In this document: positions 22,564 through 33,375 of the stretch, piece by piece | How the letters are laid out: every line of letters begins with the position of its first letter | How positions within the stretch are numbered: the stretch's first letter is position 1 | Assembly (NCBI GenBank): GCA_001931875.2 | Contig: MSJH02000748.1 | Coordinates: forward strand, 1 to 44,598 | DNA length: 44,598 nucleotides | DNA from: Byssochlamys sp. IMV 00236 | Taxonomy: Eukaryota; Ascomycota; Eurotiomycetes; Eurotiales; Thermoascaceae | Reading direction: 5' to 3' | Notes under the pieces: generated by a model | Seen by the model: only the letters and a program-made list of their open reading frames with translations | The model's database searches: none | Told to the model about the DNA's origin: nothing | Program-made: the position numbers and the translations under genes

Positions 22564-23245
22564 TCTGATTATTATAGAATAGATTTACAAAAGAGAAATC
22601 TCTTGTGTTAAATCGAGAGCTTTTTGTATTCATGAAGGGGAATTAGATGATGTTACTTGATTATTAATATTTGAATTTCTTGAAGCATCTTTTGATTGAA
22701 TCTACTCAATTTGTTTCTTTATTTTACAATAGGATGCGGATGAAATTACTGCTTCCCCTTTATGTTTATTCACCACTCTTTGGCACACTCCATCAGCGTC
22801 AAAGCGGCGCTTTAAGCGGACGTAGGCTTTGAAACTACAATGTGTTATTCAGAAAAAAAAAAAAAGAGAGAGAAAGAGAGAATCTTTATAAGCATGTTTG
22901 TATGAGATAATAAGAGAATATGTTAATAAGCAGTAGCAAGTGTTAAAGTATATTTTCAGTCTGTGTTCATTTAAACTTTATATTTTAGCAACTGGAAGTA
23001 GTGGCTTTGGTATGATATCATCCATCTTTATGATATGACCCCAGCTTATGGTTTATAAGTCAATGAGAGAGAGAGAGAGACCATAGTAGCTATTATAGAA
23101 CTGAAAGAATAAAAAAGATATCATAGTATTCTTTATAACAAATTGGGAGATAAAAGACTGTTGCATTTTTTCCCCCCTCTTTTAAATAGCAGAAAAAACA
23201 ATAATAAAAAAATACAGAACTTTCCTCTTTTTTTATTTATTTATA
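22564..23245. other. spacer before SSK1 with one possible minus-strand exon
   Basis: Apart from the possible exon at 22703-22834, this is AT-rich with GA microsatellites near 22865-22880 and 23065-23080 and a T-rich leader before the SSK1 start. Confidence 0.5.
22703..22834 (-). other. possible terminal exon of an unrecognised small gene
   Basis: An acceptor-like CATTGTAG preceded by a long pyrimidine run opens a minus-strand frame of about 43 codons ending in TAG. Its composition is protein-like (FKAYVRLKRRFDADGVCQRV and on) and unlike the flanking AT-rich DNA. I could not find an upstream exon in a compatible phase. A short frame starting at 23025 (MDDIIPKPLL) is the only nearby candidate and does not join cleanly. 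Confidence 0.25.
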
Positions 23246-25541
23246 ATGTCTACCAATGACAACACAACAACGACGCCCTCATTTACAAGAATAAAGCCTA
23301 CAAGCAGACCAAGGTTGGCTAACCTGTCTATTCAACGACAAAGACAGAAAGAAGAGGAAAAAGAAGAGAAAGAGGCTATAGAGATTCAGCTTGATAAAGG
23401 TCAAACACACCATGTTCAGCAAGAGATCTTGATTGTCATTACTGCTGCCATTCTACTCAACATACTGTATATACCAAAGTGGCAAAGCATTGTTTGGCTT
23501 ATCACACTCTATTCATGGTTCGGCTGGGCCGATCGCTGGACATTGGTATATGCACGCTACACAACACTTTTGCTGCTTTTGACGCATAATACATCTTGGT
23601 TATACAAGCTTATGCCGCTCGCAAGCGCATTATTATTCTATATTGCCGAGCGTATCTTGAATGCAGCTCATCTCGACCTTGAACACCAGACACGACAACA
23701 CGAATCAAACGTAAAGGAAGCTATCCGTGACTATAGTCAGAAGCGAGCGGTATTCTTGGCAGTAACATCACAAGAAATCAAGGATGCAGCAGTCATGATC
23801 ATGTCTACACTCGAACAATTTGCGCCTCCTTCTATCTTGTCAAATACATATGAACTCTTGAGCGCATGCTCTATGGCAGTACCCATCACGACCATATCTG
23901 CCATCAATACGACCGTCAAACAAGCCTGCCACATCGGATCTCATCTGAAGGTACTATCAAGCATGCTGAGCAAACATGTTAAGAGCGAGTCAGTAGAGAC
24001 GACTGTGAATGAACCATTTGATGTGGGAGAGTTGGTGCAGAACGTAGGCGATGCATTAGCAGGAATGTCTGCCAAATTGGGTGTTCATTTTGTGATTTAT
24101 CACATGGATAATGGGCTGCATTATTCGACAATCATAGGAGATGAAGATGCTACAAGACATACACTGGTTCATGTAAGCATGTCTTTTCTTTTTTTATTTA
24201 AGCATGCAACCAATCTTTTTATAGCTACTTCGTAACATGCTCGAAGGATGTACGCCTGGTGCATGTATCGAGTTTGGACTTAATATCGTTTCGATTCCTG
24301 ATACGCCAAAAGTCCGCGTGACGTTTGAAATTACACAAATTGCCTCTCCTGCCATCCCACCCGGAATCTCTTCAGCTGTGCCCTTACTGCCTAATGCCAA
24401 CTTTACTGAACAGCTCATACGCTATATCGGTGGCAAGTTGACAATTCAAGATACTGATCACAACAAAGTCCGGATCCAACTCACGCTCGATGCCTTTCCG
24501 GGCAGTGTAAACGGAGACCAACGATTGATTTTAATAGAAAAACCCTCACAGATTCTGGAAAAGCAGCTACAAAACATTCGGTTCTCCAACGAGCCAACCT
24601 TACAAGACTTGACCAAGTTTCTATCCAATCTCAAGGGCGTGCGTCTGGTACTTCACGCGCCTGAAAAGAGCGTGTTTGCTCGACATTTGACGAGCTATCT
24701 GACACACTGGAATACAGACATAAGCCATATGCCTGTGACGCAAACCACAACGCCAGCTACGACGCAAGGAGTGAATGAACCCATCACGTCGCCAACCCAA
24801 CGTTCGTCCAATAACAAGGTGCCATCACCCGCTATTGAAGAAGACCATATCCATTCAATCCCGCCTGCATTTATCCTGATCGACGATGATATCATGATTC
24901 TTGAACACAAACTAAAAGAATGTCGTGATCTGCCTACTCAAAGGATCCGGCCAAGAAAGCCCAAGTCGAGAGCAAACGATGTACTCTTTCAGAGATCAAC
25001 CATTGCCATCATCTATTTTACGTCGCTTTCAAACTATAAACGAGTGCGAGATACGATTCAGTGGTTCTCAACAACAACTCATTCACCCTATATGCCGCGT
25101 GTGGTCGTAGTGCCCAAGCCAGCTGGACCCCGTCGGTTTCTGACGGCATTACACACCGCATGGATCAATGCCATTGTCGAGCCGCACTTTATCCCCATTG
25201 CCACATCACCACTCAGTCCGTTTGTGGCCCCTCATACGACCTTGTCTCCAGGGATCCAAACGGATGGAAGTTCGAGTACAGGGTCATTTGTCACACCAGG
25301 AGGTTTTATGACTCCTCATGATAGACTTTCACCTGGACGTAATAAATTAAGATTACACTCTCCTAACTATATTGATCACCTCGACAAGGGAAATTATTTT
25401 ACTCCCAGAGGAAGCGGCAATAAAGAAAACACTTCTCCTCTTGGACAAACCGTGATCAGCCCAAAAGACTCTCAACATCAACATCAACATCAACATCAAC
25501 ATCAACATCAACATCAACATCAACAGCAACAGCAACAGCAG

Positions 25542-25573
<32 letters not shown>

Positions 25574-26563
25574 GGATCAACAACAACAACAACAGGTCAA
25601 GAAAAGAATTCGCTCCGTTAGTAACGCAAGGCTGGGTTTATTAGAAAACATTCAATCACCATCAAAAGATAATACGGATGTACAACAAGAACAAAGACAG
25701 GAACAACCTAAAGAAGAAACAAAACGAAAACCCAAGATGAACTTTAATATTAGCAATCGTAAACGAAAAGAAAAGAACGCGGCAGTCAGAACGAGTCCTC
25801 CAATTACGGTGCTTATTGTGGAAGGTAACACATTAAAAAAAGGGAGACATGTAATATAATACAGGGAGCTAACTTGCTATTCTAGATAATATGATTAATC
25901 AAGCTATCTTATCAACGTGGATGAAGAAACATGGTATAAAGTTCTCAGTCGCATCAGATGGAAAGGAGGCAGTCGAGAAATGGAGAGGAGGAGGATTTCA
26001 CCTGATTCTGGTAAGCTTAATATGACACTAATGAGTGTAAAGACTAAATTTTATAGATGGACATTCAATTGCCTGTTATGGATGGTATCCAAGCAACCAA
26101 GATGATTCGAGGCATTGAAAAAGAACAAAAGATTGGTGTGTTACCATCAATGAACACAGAATTTCAATCACCTGTTATTATTGTTGCCTTGACTGCTTCA
26201 TCTTTGGAGTCAGATCGACAAGCAGCCCTGGCAGCAGGGTGTAATGATTTCCTGACGAAACCCGTGAGTTTAGAATGGTTAGAAAAGAAAATTACAGAGT
26301 GGGGTTGCATGCAAGCGCTGATTGATATTGAGGGATGGAAAAGATGGAGAAAGAATAAAAAATTGGGTGATATAAAGACGACACATACAACAGAAGAAAA
26401 GGAGAAGAAAGAATGGATGCTTCAGGAAAGAACGAAAGAACTACACAAGGACACGGTAAAGGCTATTCTCTTGCTGGGCACCAATAAATCAGAACAACAA
26501 CAAACTTTACGTCAACAGCTGGAAACAAGAAAACAAAATTTAACTTGTCACATTGAACAATAA
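23246..26563 (+). CDS. SSK1: Ssk1/Mcs4 response regulator with a degenerate histidine-kinase core
   Basis: Response regulator at the head of the HOG/SAPK stress pathway, expected to act on Ssk2-type MAPKKKs. Four exons (23246-24172, 24225-25824, 25886-26010, 26057-26563) give 1052 residues. Hydrophobic segments lie around 60-78 and 107-135. A HisKA-like helix follows (VFLAVTSQEIKDA, with Gln176 where the phospho-His should be), then FDVGELVQNV and GDEDATRHTL, as in kinase cores. LLRNMLEG (310-317) resembles the N box; the DxGxG G1 box is absent; IRYIGGKL (374-381) resembles the end of the ATPase fold. A degenerate receiver-like region spans about 445-615 (AFILIDDD, VVPKP). A His/Gln microsatellite tract follows. 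The C-terminal receiver (about 834-970) is intact: Asp843, Asp886, Thr930, Lys952. It ends with the Ssk1-specific EWGCMQALID. Confidence 0.93.
25473..25580 (+). repeat. CAACAT/CAACAG microsatellite coding poly-His/Gln
   Basis: Eight CAACAT hexamers (25473-25520) run into mixed CAA/CAG codons. Together they code alternating His-Gln and then poly-Gln inside the linker of Ssk1. The antisense frame is a spurious Leu-rich ORF. Confidence 0.9.
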
Positions 26564-26742
26564 AAAAAATCATGCAAGGAAAATAATTTAAATTGAACAA
26601 AGGAGAGGGGCGGAGGGGCTGAGGGTGAGTGACAGATAGTAAAAAGAGGGAAATCTAATCAAAAAGAGGGTTTATATGAATATGGAGACTCATATATTTA
26701 AACTCTTTCTTTCTTTCTTTTATTTCTTTACTTTTTTCTTTA

Positions 26743-27699
26743 ATGTATAAAACCAAGACATTAGCGCAGCAAAGGGCTCTTCCTAAGCCTGTGACAAAGA
26801 GTGTTGCGTTATTTAATGATGATTCTGACGATGAAGAAAACATATCCATGACAGATACTTTACTCTTGGCCCAATTTTTATCTACAACTGGGCCCGAAGA
26901 GTATTTTAAGGAGCATAATAAAAAGCAATTGAACAGAGCATCTCGATTATTAAAGAAGTTACGTAAAAGACCTTCTACTGAAAAATATGATGATTTCAAG
27001 CTGCCAATGCACAGCCTGATACAAGAGCATAATGTCAGTAGTGGCACTCTACGTGAAGCTTCATCATTTGATCAAGAGACCATTTTACGTCGTGGTAATA
27101 GTAACAAGCATAATCCAGGCGATAGTATAAACAGCAACAGCACCCTGCGCGATTCGGGAGTCTATAGTGAAACATCAGAAAAGGAGCCATGTATGACGCT
27201 TCACGAGTTTCATTTTCCTATCGTCCCACACAGGCCTGCACCACCACCACCAACACCGACACCTTCGCCTGGTACAACTCAGAACAATCTTCCAACAGAC
27301 ATTCGTACTGTACCCGAAGCAGCACGACATCGAAGGCAAGTCCGTATTCGTCACGCTCAAGTCCAAACACAACCTTCTCCAGAACAGGCGGAAGATCAAA
27401 CAGCTTGCCCACACTGTCGTCAGCAAGTTGTCAAGGCACCGAGGACAAGGAGGACGTCTTGTCCACCTGCTTTGGCTTCTGGACCTACCCTTGAACCAAG
27501 TGCAAAATTATTAATGGCCATGATTGAACAACTCAAGAATCAATTAGCACAAGAAAAAGAATGCCGACAGAAGCTAGAACAGGCAATGTATCAAAAGGAG
27601 CGTAAAGAACAATTAGAACTAGAAAAGACCAAATGGGCTAATGAATGTCGTGCACTCGATAAACGACTGGCTATGCATAATATCCCAGTAAAATTGTAA
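26743..27699 (+). CDS. unknown protein with Pro-rich linker, CxxC pair and C-terminal coiled coil
   Basis: I do not recognise it. One exon codes 318 residues starting at MYKTKTLAQQRALPK. The N-terminal 90 residues are the most ordered part: an acidic DDSDDEEN patch, then DTLLLAQFLSTTGPEEYF and a Lys/Arg-rich helix (RASRLLKKLRKRPS). The middle is Ser/Thr-rich, with APPPPTPTPSP. A single CPHC pair at about residue 224 could be half of a zinc site, but no second pair is visible. Residues 265-310 form a charged coiled coil (EQLKNQLAQEKECRQKLEQ). The gene follows SSK1 on the same strand by 179 bp with a TATATTTA run and a pyrimidine-rich leader, so it has its own promoter. Possibly a cytoskeletal or vesicle adaptor; unproven. 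Confidence 0.8.
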   Translation: MYKTKTLAQQRALPKPVTKSVALFNDDSDDEENISMTDTLLLAQFLSTTGPEEYFKEHNKKQLNRASRLLKKLRKRPSTEKYDDFKLPMHSLIQEHNVSSGTLREASSFDQETILRRGNSNKHNPGDSINSNSTLRDSGVYSETSEKEPCMTLHEFHFPIVPHRPAPPPPTPTPSPGTTQNNLPTDIRTVPEAARHRRQVRIRHAQVQTQPSPEQAEDQTACPHCRQQVVKAPRTRRTSCPPALASGPTLEPSAKLLMAMIEQLKNQLAQEKECRQKLEQAMYQKERKEQLELEKTKWANECRALDKRLAMHNIPVKL

Positions 27700-28966
27700 T
27701 CTCTTAATATTAATTTTGTATAATCAGTGTTCTATTTTTTTATTTAATTATAAAGAGGACCCTATGTGTAATCTATTTTTTTTTTCTTAAGCATATGATC
27801 TTTGTACATATTACAAGTTCAGAATAGTATGATTTTTATATGCTTGTGAAAGCACATTTCTATTGAATTTAAGTCCAAGGTAGTCATTTCTTCACAGTTG
27901 TTTATGTACCTTTCAGATTATCTTATTGTTTGCCCAAATCATTACTTTTGATTGCTTTTTCTAAATGACTTTTCCCATATGATGACCAATGCTAATGCTT
28001 TCCCGAGATATACAGCTTCAAACCGTAACATTACCATTACCACATTTGACAGTTGCTTACACGTGACTAGAGGCCAGTCCCCCTTCTGGTGTCTTCCCTA
28101 CATTATCTCCCATCTGATTAAAAAGGGGAGAGGTTATCTTTGCTTTATCTAAAATATGACATGTTTACAATCCCCATCAGCCCAGTTTTTATGCTCTTCA
28201 ACCCATGGGAGGCATTCTTTGATGCCTTTTGCGTCTTTACAAAGATTCACGAGCTTTATTTATACGCTCTACATAGAGTATTCACATTGACAGTGTTGCT
28301 TTTTTTTTTCCCTAAAGCCTCTTGTCTTCAGAGTCTACGAGGGGACAATTATCGGTTTACGATCAACCTTGTTGGCATTTCTACCCATGTCCCCTTGCAA
28401 TTCTACTGTTTGACTTGTTTGGTGTTGTTTACCTACCAATTAAGGTAACGTCTGCATGTTGAATTATCACGTTGCAGTGCCTTCATTACGACAAGCAACT
28501 AACTCAAGCTTTCACCTATATGAAAAAGTGTTCTAAAAGAAAAAGAAAAAGAAATGAAACAAATCCGCTTTAAGGGAGAGGTCTTTAGTTTTAAATAAAT
28601 TGACTTTATATATATATATATATATATATCACTAAATCGATCGCATGTGTGATTCAACTCTTAGATTGATGTGTTTATGCAATAGCAGTATCACTTGAAA
28701 AAAAGGACTCAACAAATCCTTGCTTCCAAGTCTTTGGTGTGAGGAATATATAATTCATGGTGGGATAACACCCATTGGGGGGGGGAGGAGAGAAAAAGTA
28801 ATATAAATAAACGGAAGAATGATACAACATACGACCAATTTTGCCAGCCACTGTACCTTAATTCCTAGTATGCAAAATAAAAGCCCGAATACGCTATTTA
28901 TTTTTTCCTTGAATTTCTATTTTCTTTCTCTTCTCTATTTCTTTCTTTATCTATTAGTCATAATTC
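27700..28966. other. 1.3 kb spacer before the RING gene
   Basis: 3' UTR of the preceding gene, AT-rich sequence, a (TA)n run at 28607-28629, a G9 run near 28777 and a pyrimidine-rich leader before the RING start. A CACGTG core occurs near 28061. Open frames at 27952-28152 and 28140-28448 have no protein-like features. Confidence 0.55.
28607..28629. repeat. (TA)n dinucleotide run
   Basis: About eleven TA units in the spacer upstream of the RING gene. Confidence 0.9.
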
Positions 28967-30445
28967 ATGGGACAAAGACAATCCTCTCCTGAACATCCAG
29001 AAGAACAACAACAACAACAACAACAACAACAACCTTCTAATAATTCTCGAGAGAGAGTTATTAGGCCTAGTTCAAGAACTCAAGTAGAAAGAATTAATCC
29101 AATACACATCAATCGCAATCCACCCAACCTGCAATATATACCATTGAATGACAGTCAACGTAGAGCAGAACGAAGATATAGAAGGTCTCAACTGCGAGAA
29201 CAAAGAGAGCAGCAAAGAGAACGTCAAGCATTTGAGGCACAACAAGAACAAGAACAAGAACGGGAACAAGAACGAACACAAGCACATCAAGAGCAAACAC
29301 AACATGAATTGACTGAGAATCCGTCTGGAGTCACAATGACAAATATCACAAACACAATGAATTCCTACAGTAGTCTAAGTCCATTTGCACGCATGTTGGC
29401 TCAAGTAATTAGTGAGGCTGTGGTTGCTTCTTTCCGGAGTGGACAGATTCAATTCAATGCATCTGCTTTCCAAGGTTCAGACCGACAAGGCGACAATAGA
29501 AACATTCGACAACAACTTACTATGCATTTATCACCTGAGCTCTTTCAGCAAATGGAACCAGAAAGCGATGAGAATTCGTTCATGAGGTTTATGCGGCTAC
29601 CAGTTATTATATCAAGTATTGTTTCATCAAATCAAAGTGAAGGTGCTACGCCAGAAGACCAAAGCACAAGTGAACGAGTAAATAGTAGTCAATCAACCAC
29701 TAGTAGTACTGCTGCTACCAACAACAATAATCCTTCTACTACGACTACAACGACTACTTCTACGGAAAATAGCAGTAACAACCAATCATCATCACCATCA
29801 AGTACAGGGCTCTTAAATAATGATGAAGTCACTCGAATTTTAATGTTACCTGTATTCTTGTATGGTATCCGTAGCAACCATCAACTAAACCTCTCAAGCG
29901 TATTGAATGATGATGATAGCTCTACTTCAGAACAACCAGTGAGAAGACAAAGTCAACGCCTAAGGGAAAGACAGCAAAGAGAGGAGGATAACAATAATAA
30001 TGCAGAGGAAGAAACAAGAAATAGTAACAATAATAATGATAATAATAATACAAGTAACGGCAGCGGAAACAATGGACAATGGACAGTGTATATTATTAGT
30101 GGAAATAGTGTAGAGAATATCATGAGTGAGCGTAACCCAACCTACGAGGAATTATTAGATCTAGCTAGTATTATTGGTCCAGCCAGAAGACCGACGGTGA
30201 GCCAAGAAGCGATAGATAGTCATGTACCTATTGTGAAATATACCCAGCAAGTAAAGCAAAATATTATTGGCAATTCAGAGGGATGTCAGGTGTGTCTGAA
30301 TGCCTACCAATCAGAAGAGGATGTGCGTATTCTTGCATGTCATCATGGATTTCACAAGGAGTGTATAGACAAGTGGTTAACTGAGGGTCAAAATCAATGT
30401 CCGCTCTGCAGAAATGTACCAGTTCCAACAAATAGTAGCTCTTGA
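28967..30445 (+). CDS. RING-H2 E3 ubiquitin ligase with a predicted N-myristoylation signal
   Basis: Single exon, 492 residues. The RING-H2 finger sits at the C terminus (about residues 440-481): CQVC, then ACHHGFHKEC, then CPLC, a complete C3H2C3 ligand set with a Trp in the usual place (DKWL). The N terminus is MGQRQS, with Gly2 and Ser6 fitting the N-myristoyltransferase consensus. This suggests anchoring to a membrane such as the vacuole, endosome or plasma membrane. Between them are poly-Gln, an Arg/Gln-rich helix, and long Ser/Thr/Asn-rich disordered tracts from trinucleotide repeats. Two weakly hydrophobic segments (about 135-155 and 285-300) are too short for confident membrane spans. 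Substrates are unknown. Confidence 0.9.
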   Translation: MGQRQSSPEHPEEQQQQQQQQQPSNNSRERVIRPSSRTQVERINPIHINRNPPNLQYIPLNDSQRRAERRYRRSQLREQREQQRERQAFEAQQEQEQEREQERTQAHQEQTQHELTENPSGVTMTNITNTMNSYSSLSPFARMLAQVISEAVVASFRSGQIQFNASAFQGSDRQGDNRNIRQQLTMHLSPELFQQMEPESDENSFMRFMRLPVIISSIVSSNQSEGATPEDQSTSERVNSSQSTTSSTAATNNNNPSTTTTTTTSTENSSNNQSSSPSSTGLLNNDEVTRILMLPVFLYGIRSNHQLNLSSVLNDDDSSTSEQPVRRQSQRLRERQQREEDNNNNAEEETRNSNNNNDNNNTSNGSGNNGQWTVYIISGNSVENIMSERNPTYEELLDLASIIGPARRPTVSQEAIDSHVPIVKYTQQVKQNIIGNSEGCQVCLNAYQSEEDVRILACHHGFHKECIDKWLTEGQNQCPLCRNVPVPTNSSS

Positions 30446-30491
30446 TGACGATGAATTCTCAAACTAAAATAAAACAAAAAATTTTTTAATC

Positions 30492-30519
30492 TTTTTTTTT
30501 TTTTTTTTTTTTTTTTTTT
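30492..30519. repeat. T28 homopolymer
   Basis: Uninterrupted run of 28 T between the RING stop and the next start. It is prone to sequencing and length error. Confidence 0.9.
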
Positions 30520-30523
30520 CTCA

Positions 30524-30531
30524 TATAAATA
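30524..30531 (+). promoter_or_regulatory. TATA box of the small acidic gene
   Basis: TATAAATA stands 42 bp ahead of the ATG at 30573, directly after the T28 run and followed by a pyrimidine-rich initiator region. This spacing implies a very short 5' UTR. Confidence 0.45.
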
Positions 30532-30572
30532 AAGGCTCTTCATTTTCCTCATCCTTACTTTTATCTCAAACA

Positions 30573-30869
30573 ATGACAGAAGCCGACACATTACTATTGG
30601 TACAGCCATTTCAATTCGAATGTACTGAGCCAATTATCGATGACAATGACCTTCTCTATATCCTTGGCATGAATGACGTGCCTCTAACTGACGATGATGA
30701 AGAAGAAAACGAAGATATACCAGAACTATTCTTTCCTTTAGAGGAACAAGAGCGGTTTATTAAACAAAAACCATTTGTTGAAGAAGATATCGACCTGCTC
30801 ATACAACAAAAGCCAATTGTATTATCTGATGAAGAAAGAAGACTCACTCTTGACTTAATGTCTTGTTGA
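30573..30869 (+). CDS. small acidic protein with an internal tandem repeat, unknown function
   Basis: 98 residues, single exon, not recognised. It is strongly acidic (TDDDEEENEDIPE) with aromatic and Leu residues at intervals, as in short linear interaction motifs. Two copies of a roughly 17-residue unit sit at the C terminus, around FIKQKPFVEEDIDLL and LIQQKPIVLSDEERR. Support for a real gene: its own TATA box and pyrimidine leader of the local type, a low-complexity but non-random composition, and an AT-rich 3' flank with AATAAA-like signals. It could bind a larger partner, as an inhibitor or adaptor; this is a guess. Confidence 0.6.
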   Translation: MTEADTLLLVQPFQFECTEPIIDDNDLLYILGMNDVPLTDDDEEENEDIPELFFPLEEQERFIKQKPFVEEDIDLLIQQKPIVLSDEERRLTLDLMSC

Positions 30870-32476
30870 CAGAAACAAATGACTGTAAATTGTAAATATG
30901 TAAATAAAATAATAGTTGAGCATAAATAAATTTTTTCATTTGAAGCAAAAAAAAGGAGAGGGGGGGTTTGTATTACCCTTGATTAAGCTGAGTTACTGTA
31001 GTACAAGGATCGTCTCTCTGTTCGTTTCGGAGACACTGTCCGACAATGCACATAATTTGTTGCTATGACGTGGATTACCATGGTACCTTGAATAATCAAA
31101 AGTACACTTGCAAAATGTCGCCGCTGTAAAGTAGTTGGGAATTCACATGTCCCGCCTCAACACAAGTATGGACCAGACAGTTGTGAGAGAAAGATTGGAT
31201 AGCATTTTTGAGAAACTGGAGACTAGCCATGTCTTTTCAGCAATGGCCACATTTAAAGTTTAACAAACGATAAAGTTCAGTGGTGGGAGAGAATAAAATA
31301 AATTCTTAGATGAGAGAAATTCTGCTCAATATTTAGAGTCAAATGATCTTTTGTTATTATAAATGGAAAATAAATGGCATCAGCCATTGTTAGACATACA
31401 GCGACACAAAAGATTTTCGTACAAAGGCACCTTACTATAAAAACAAACGCAAACGTATACACCAGTACATTGTTACTACGGTAATCATGGTATTCATGTG
31501 TTCAGTAATCGTCACCAAACTTGATATTTTTACGTTAGCAAACATCTCTGACTTCAAATAATTAACTCAGTCTTTGCATTTGCATCGTTCATCGTCAAAA
31601 AATTCAAATACAAACAAATACAAACAAATACAAACAGAAAGAGGAGTGAAAAAAGAAATGATGAACTCTGCTGCATTCTTTGTCATTCGTTTCTCTTTTA
31701 CAAGTCCACTCAAGACCTTAGCTCTGTTGCCCCGCCCTTCTTCTTTCTTCCCTCTTTCTCTCTCCTTGCTTGATAACTAAAAAAAAGAGAGAAAAGATTC
31801 CCAGGCCTTTTCTCTTGTCTATACCATGTGCCAAACTTGTGCATAGTTTGTGAAAAAGAAGAGCAATCTAAGAATAGAGTCACACTTTTATCCAAAACAA
31901 ACGCCAAGGCTTGTGTGACAAAGCATCTTGCGACATTTGCTCTAGGAAGATTCTGTTTCTGAAAGGAGTGTGCAGCCTTTTGTATTTAAAATGTAAATCG
32001 GGGATTTATGTATAAACAGTATTATAAATGCTTCTTTTGTGAGTAAAAAGATTTCAATCTAAAGAGAGATCAACACAGGCTCACTTGTAAACAAAGTGCA
32101 CAGACAATATTCTTTACATTGATGATTCTTTAAACTAATAATTCACTAAAAATAAAATCTGTCCCACCTCTTTAAAAATGCGTCGATCATCAATCAAAAA
32201 AAGAAAGGCGATCTTTTTTTTTTTTTTCTTAAAGAGCCATTTTTTCTATTTTTAAATAAAAAAATACCATAATTCTTTTTGTTTAATAATCGGACTTCAT
32301 ATAAATAAGAAAACATATACAGAAAAAAAAAAAACTAGAATAAGAGGAGCATAAAATAAAGATAAAGCCAGCTTATCTCTATATATGATATATGTATATA
32401 TATATAAATAACAAAATGTACACATAAGCTTTGTTTTCTTTTTTGAGGTGAGCCAAAAGGAGAGAATATACAATGA
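30870..32476. other. 1.6 kb spacer between the small acidic gene and CON7
   Basis: AT-rich with homopolymer runs (near 30955, 32215-32230, 32320-32335). A short hairpin-forming stretch lies at 31012-31034 (GTCTC paired with GGAGAC). No protein-like frame, tRNA or rRNA is visible. The downstream end is the CON7 3' UTR. Confidence 0.55.
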
Positions 32477-33375
32477 TTAATAAAAATTGTCAAGGGGGGT
32501 TGCTGTGGTGGTTAATGTAGTAGGATGAAATGAGTATGGTAACATATTGAATTGCTGTTGTTGTTGTTGTTGTTGTTGTTGGAGAGCTGCTGCTTCTGCT
32601 GCCTTTTTTGCATTCTCTCTCTCTTTCTTTTGACGTCTCCACTCTTTACGCATTTCCTTAAATTCACTTGGCTGACGTTTAGGTCCCTTGAAATATCGGA
32701 TATTTAATTATCTAAATTACTATATTTTTATATATTCAATAAACTTACATGTTGCTGCATGCTCACATGAGCGTTTAAGTGATTCAATGTACCATACGAT
32801 TTTGTACAACCAGGATAGTTGCAGTGGTAAAGACGTTCAATTTCATCATATCTTCGGCGAGGTCTCTTTTTTTGGTTTGTGCCAGGAATAGCCACAAAGG
32901 AGTACACTTTATCAGATGAACTGGATGATACACTTGTTTGTCTCTGTCTGCCCATCATCAATTGTTGAGGGTCGGTGAGACCCGATGAAATGAGATTAAA
33001 CATGGGTGGGTCAATCATGGTAGGATCTAGCGTGGTATTATTGTTATATAAAATGGCTTCCGTAGGTAGGATCGTATTTGTATCATAGACAGCCGAGGTT
33101 GTTGGTAAAAAGGCGCCTGTATCCTGTTGAATGAGAGGCTGTGCAGTTGAAGTGATGGATGTTGCCATAGCAGCAGCAGTACTTGCAATGGCTGTATGAA
33201 TATTTTCTTGCTGCTTTTTTTCTGTAGTTAATAGTTGTGATAAAGGAGGTAGTGAGGGAAGTTCTAATTGTTGCAGAAAAGGAGCCGTCTGCTGTCTTCT
33301 TTCCAAAAGGGTACTTCCGTTATGCATAACAGTAGGTTCAATGTAGGAAGCATTAAATACGGTTGGTTGAGCCAT
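32477..33375 (-). CDS. C2H2 zinc-finger transcription factor, Con7-like
   Basis: Regulator of the Con7 family, which controls morphogenesis and cell-wall genes in filamentous fungi. Two exons (32749-33375, 32477-32686) give 278 residues. The finger has Cys185, Cys190, His203 and His209 in LYHCNYPGCTKSYGTLNHLN, preceded by a basic KKRPRRRYDE segment. The last zinc ligand is the last codon of exon 1. Exon 2 continues with GPKRQPSEFKEMRKEWRRQK, the conserved Con7 extension. Poly-Gln and a short hydrophobic-aromatic tail follow. The N-terminal 150 residues are Gln/Thr/Pro-rich and probably an activation region. The single-finger-plus-extension layout is diagnostic. Confidence 0.92.

Noticed and set aside
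25353..25592. poly-Leu/Met minus-strand frame
   Set aside because: Antisense of the His/Gln microsatellite in SSK1.
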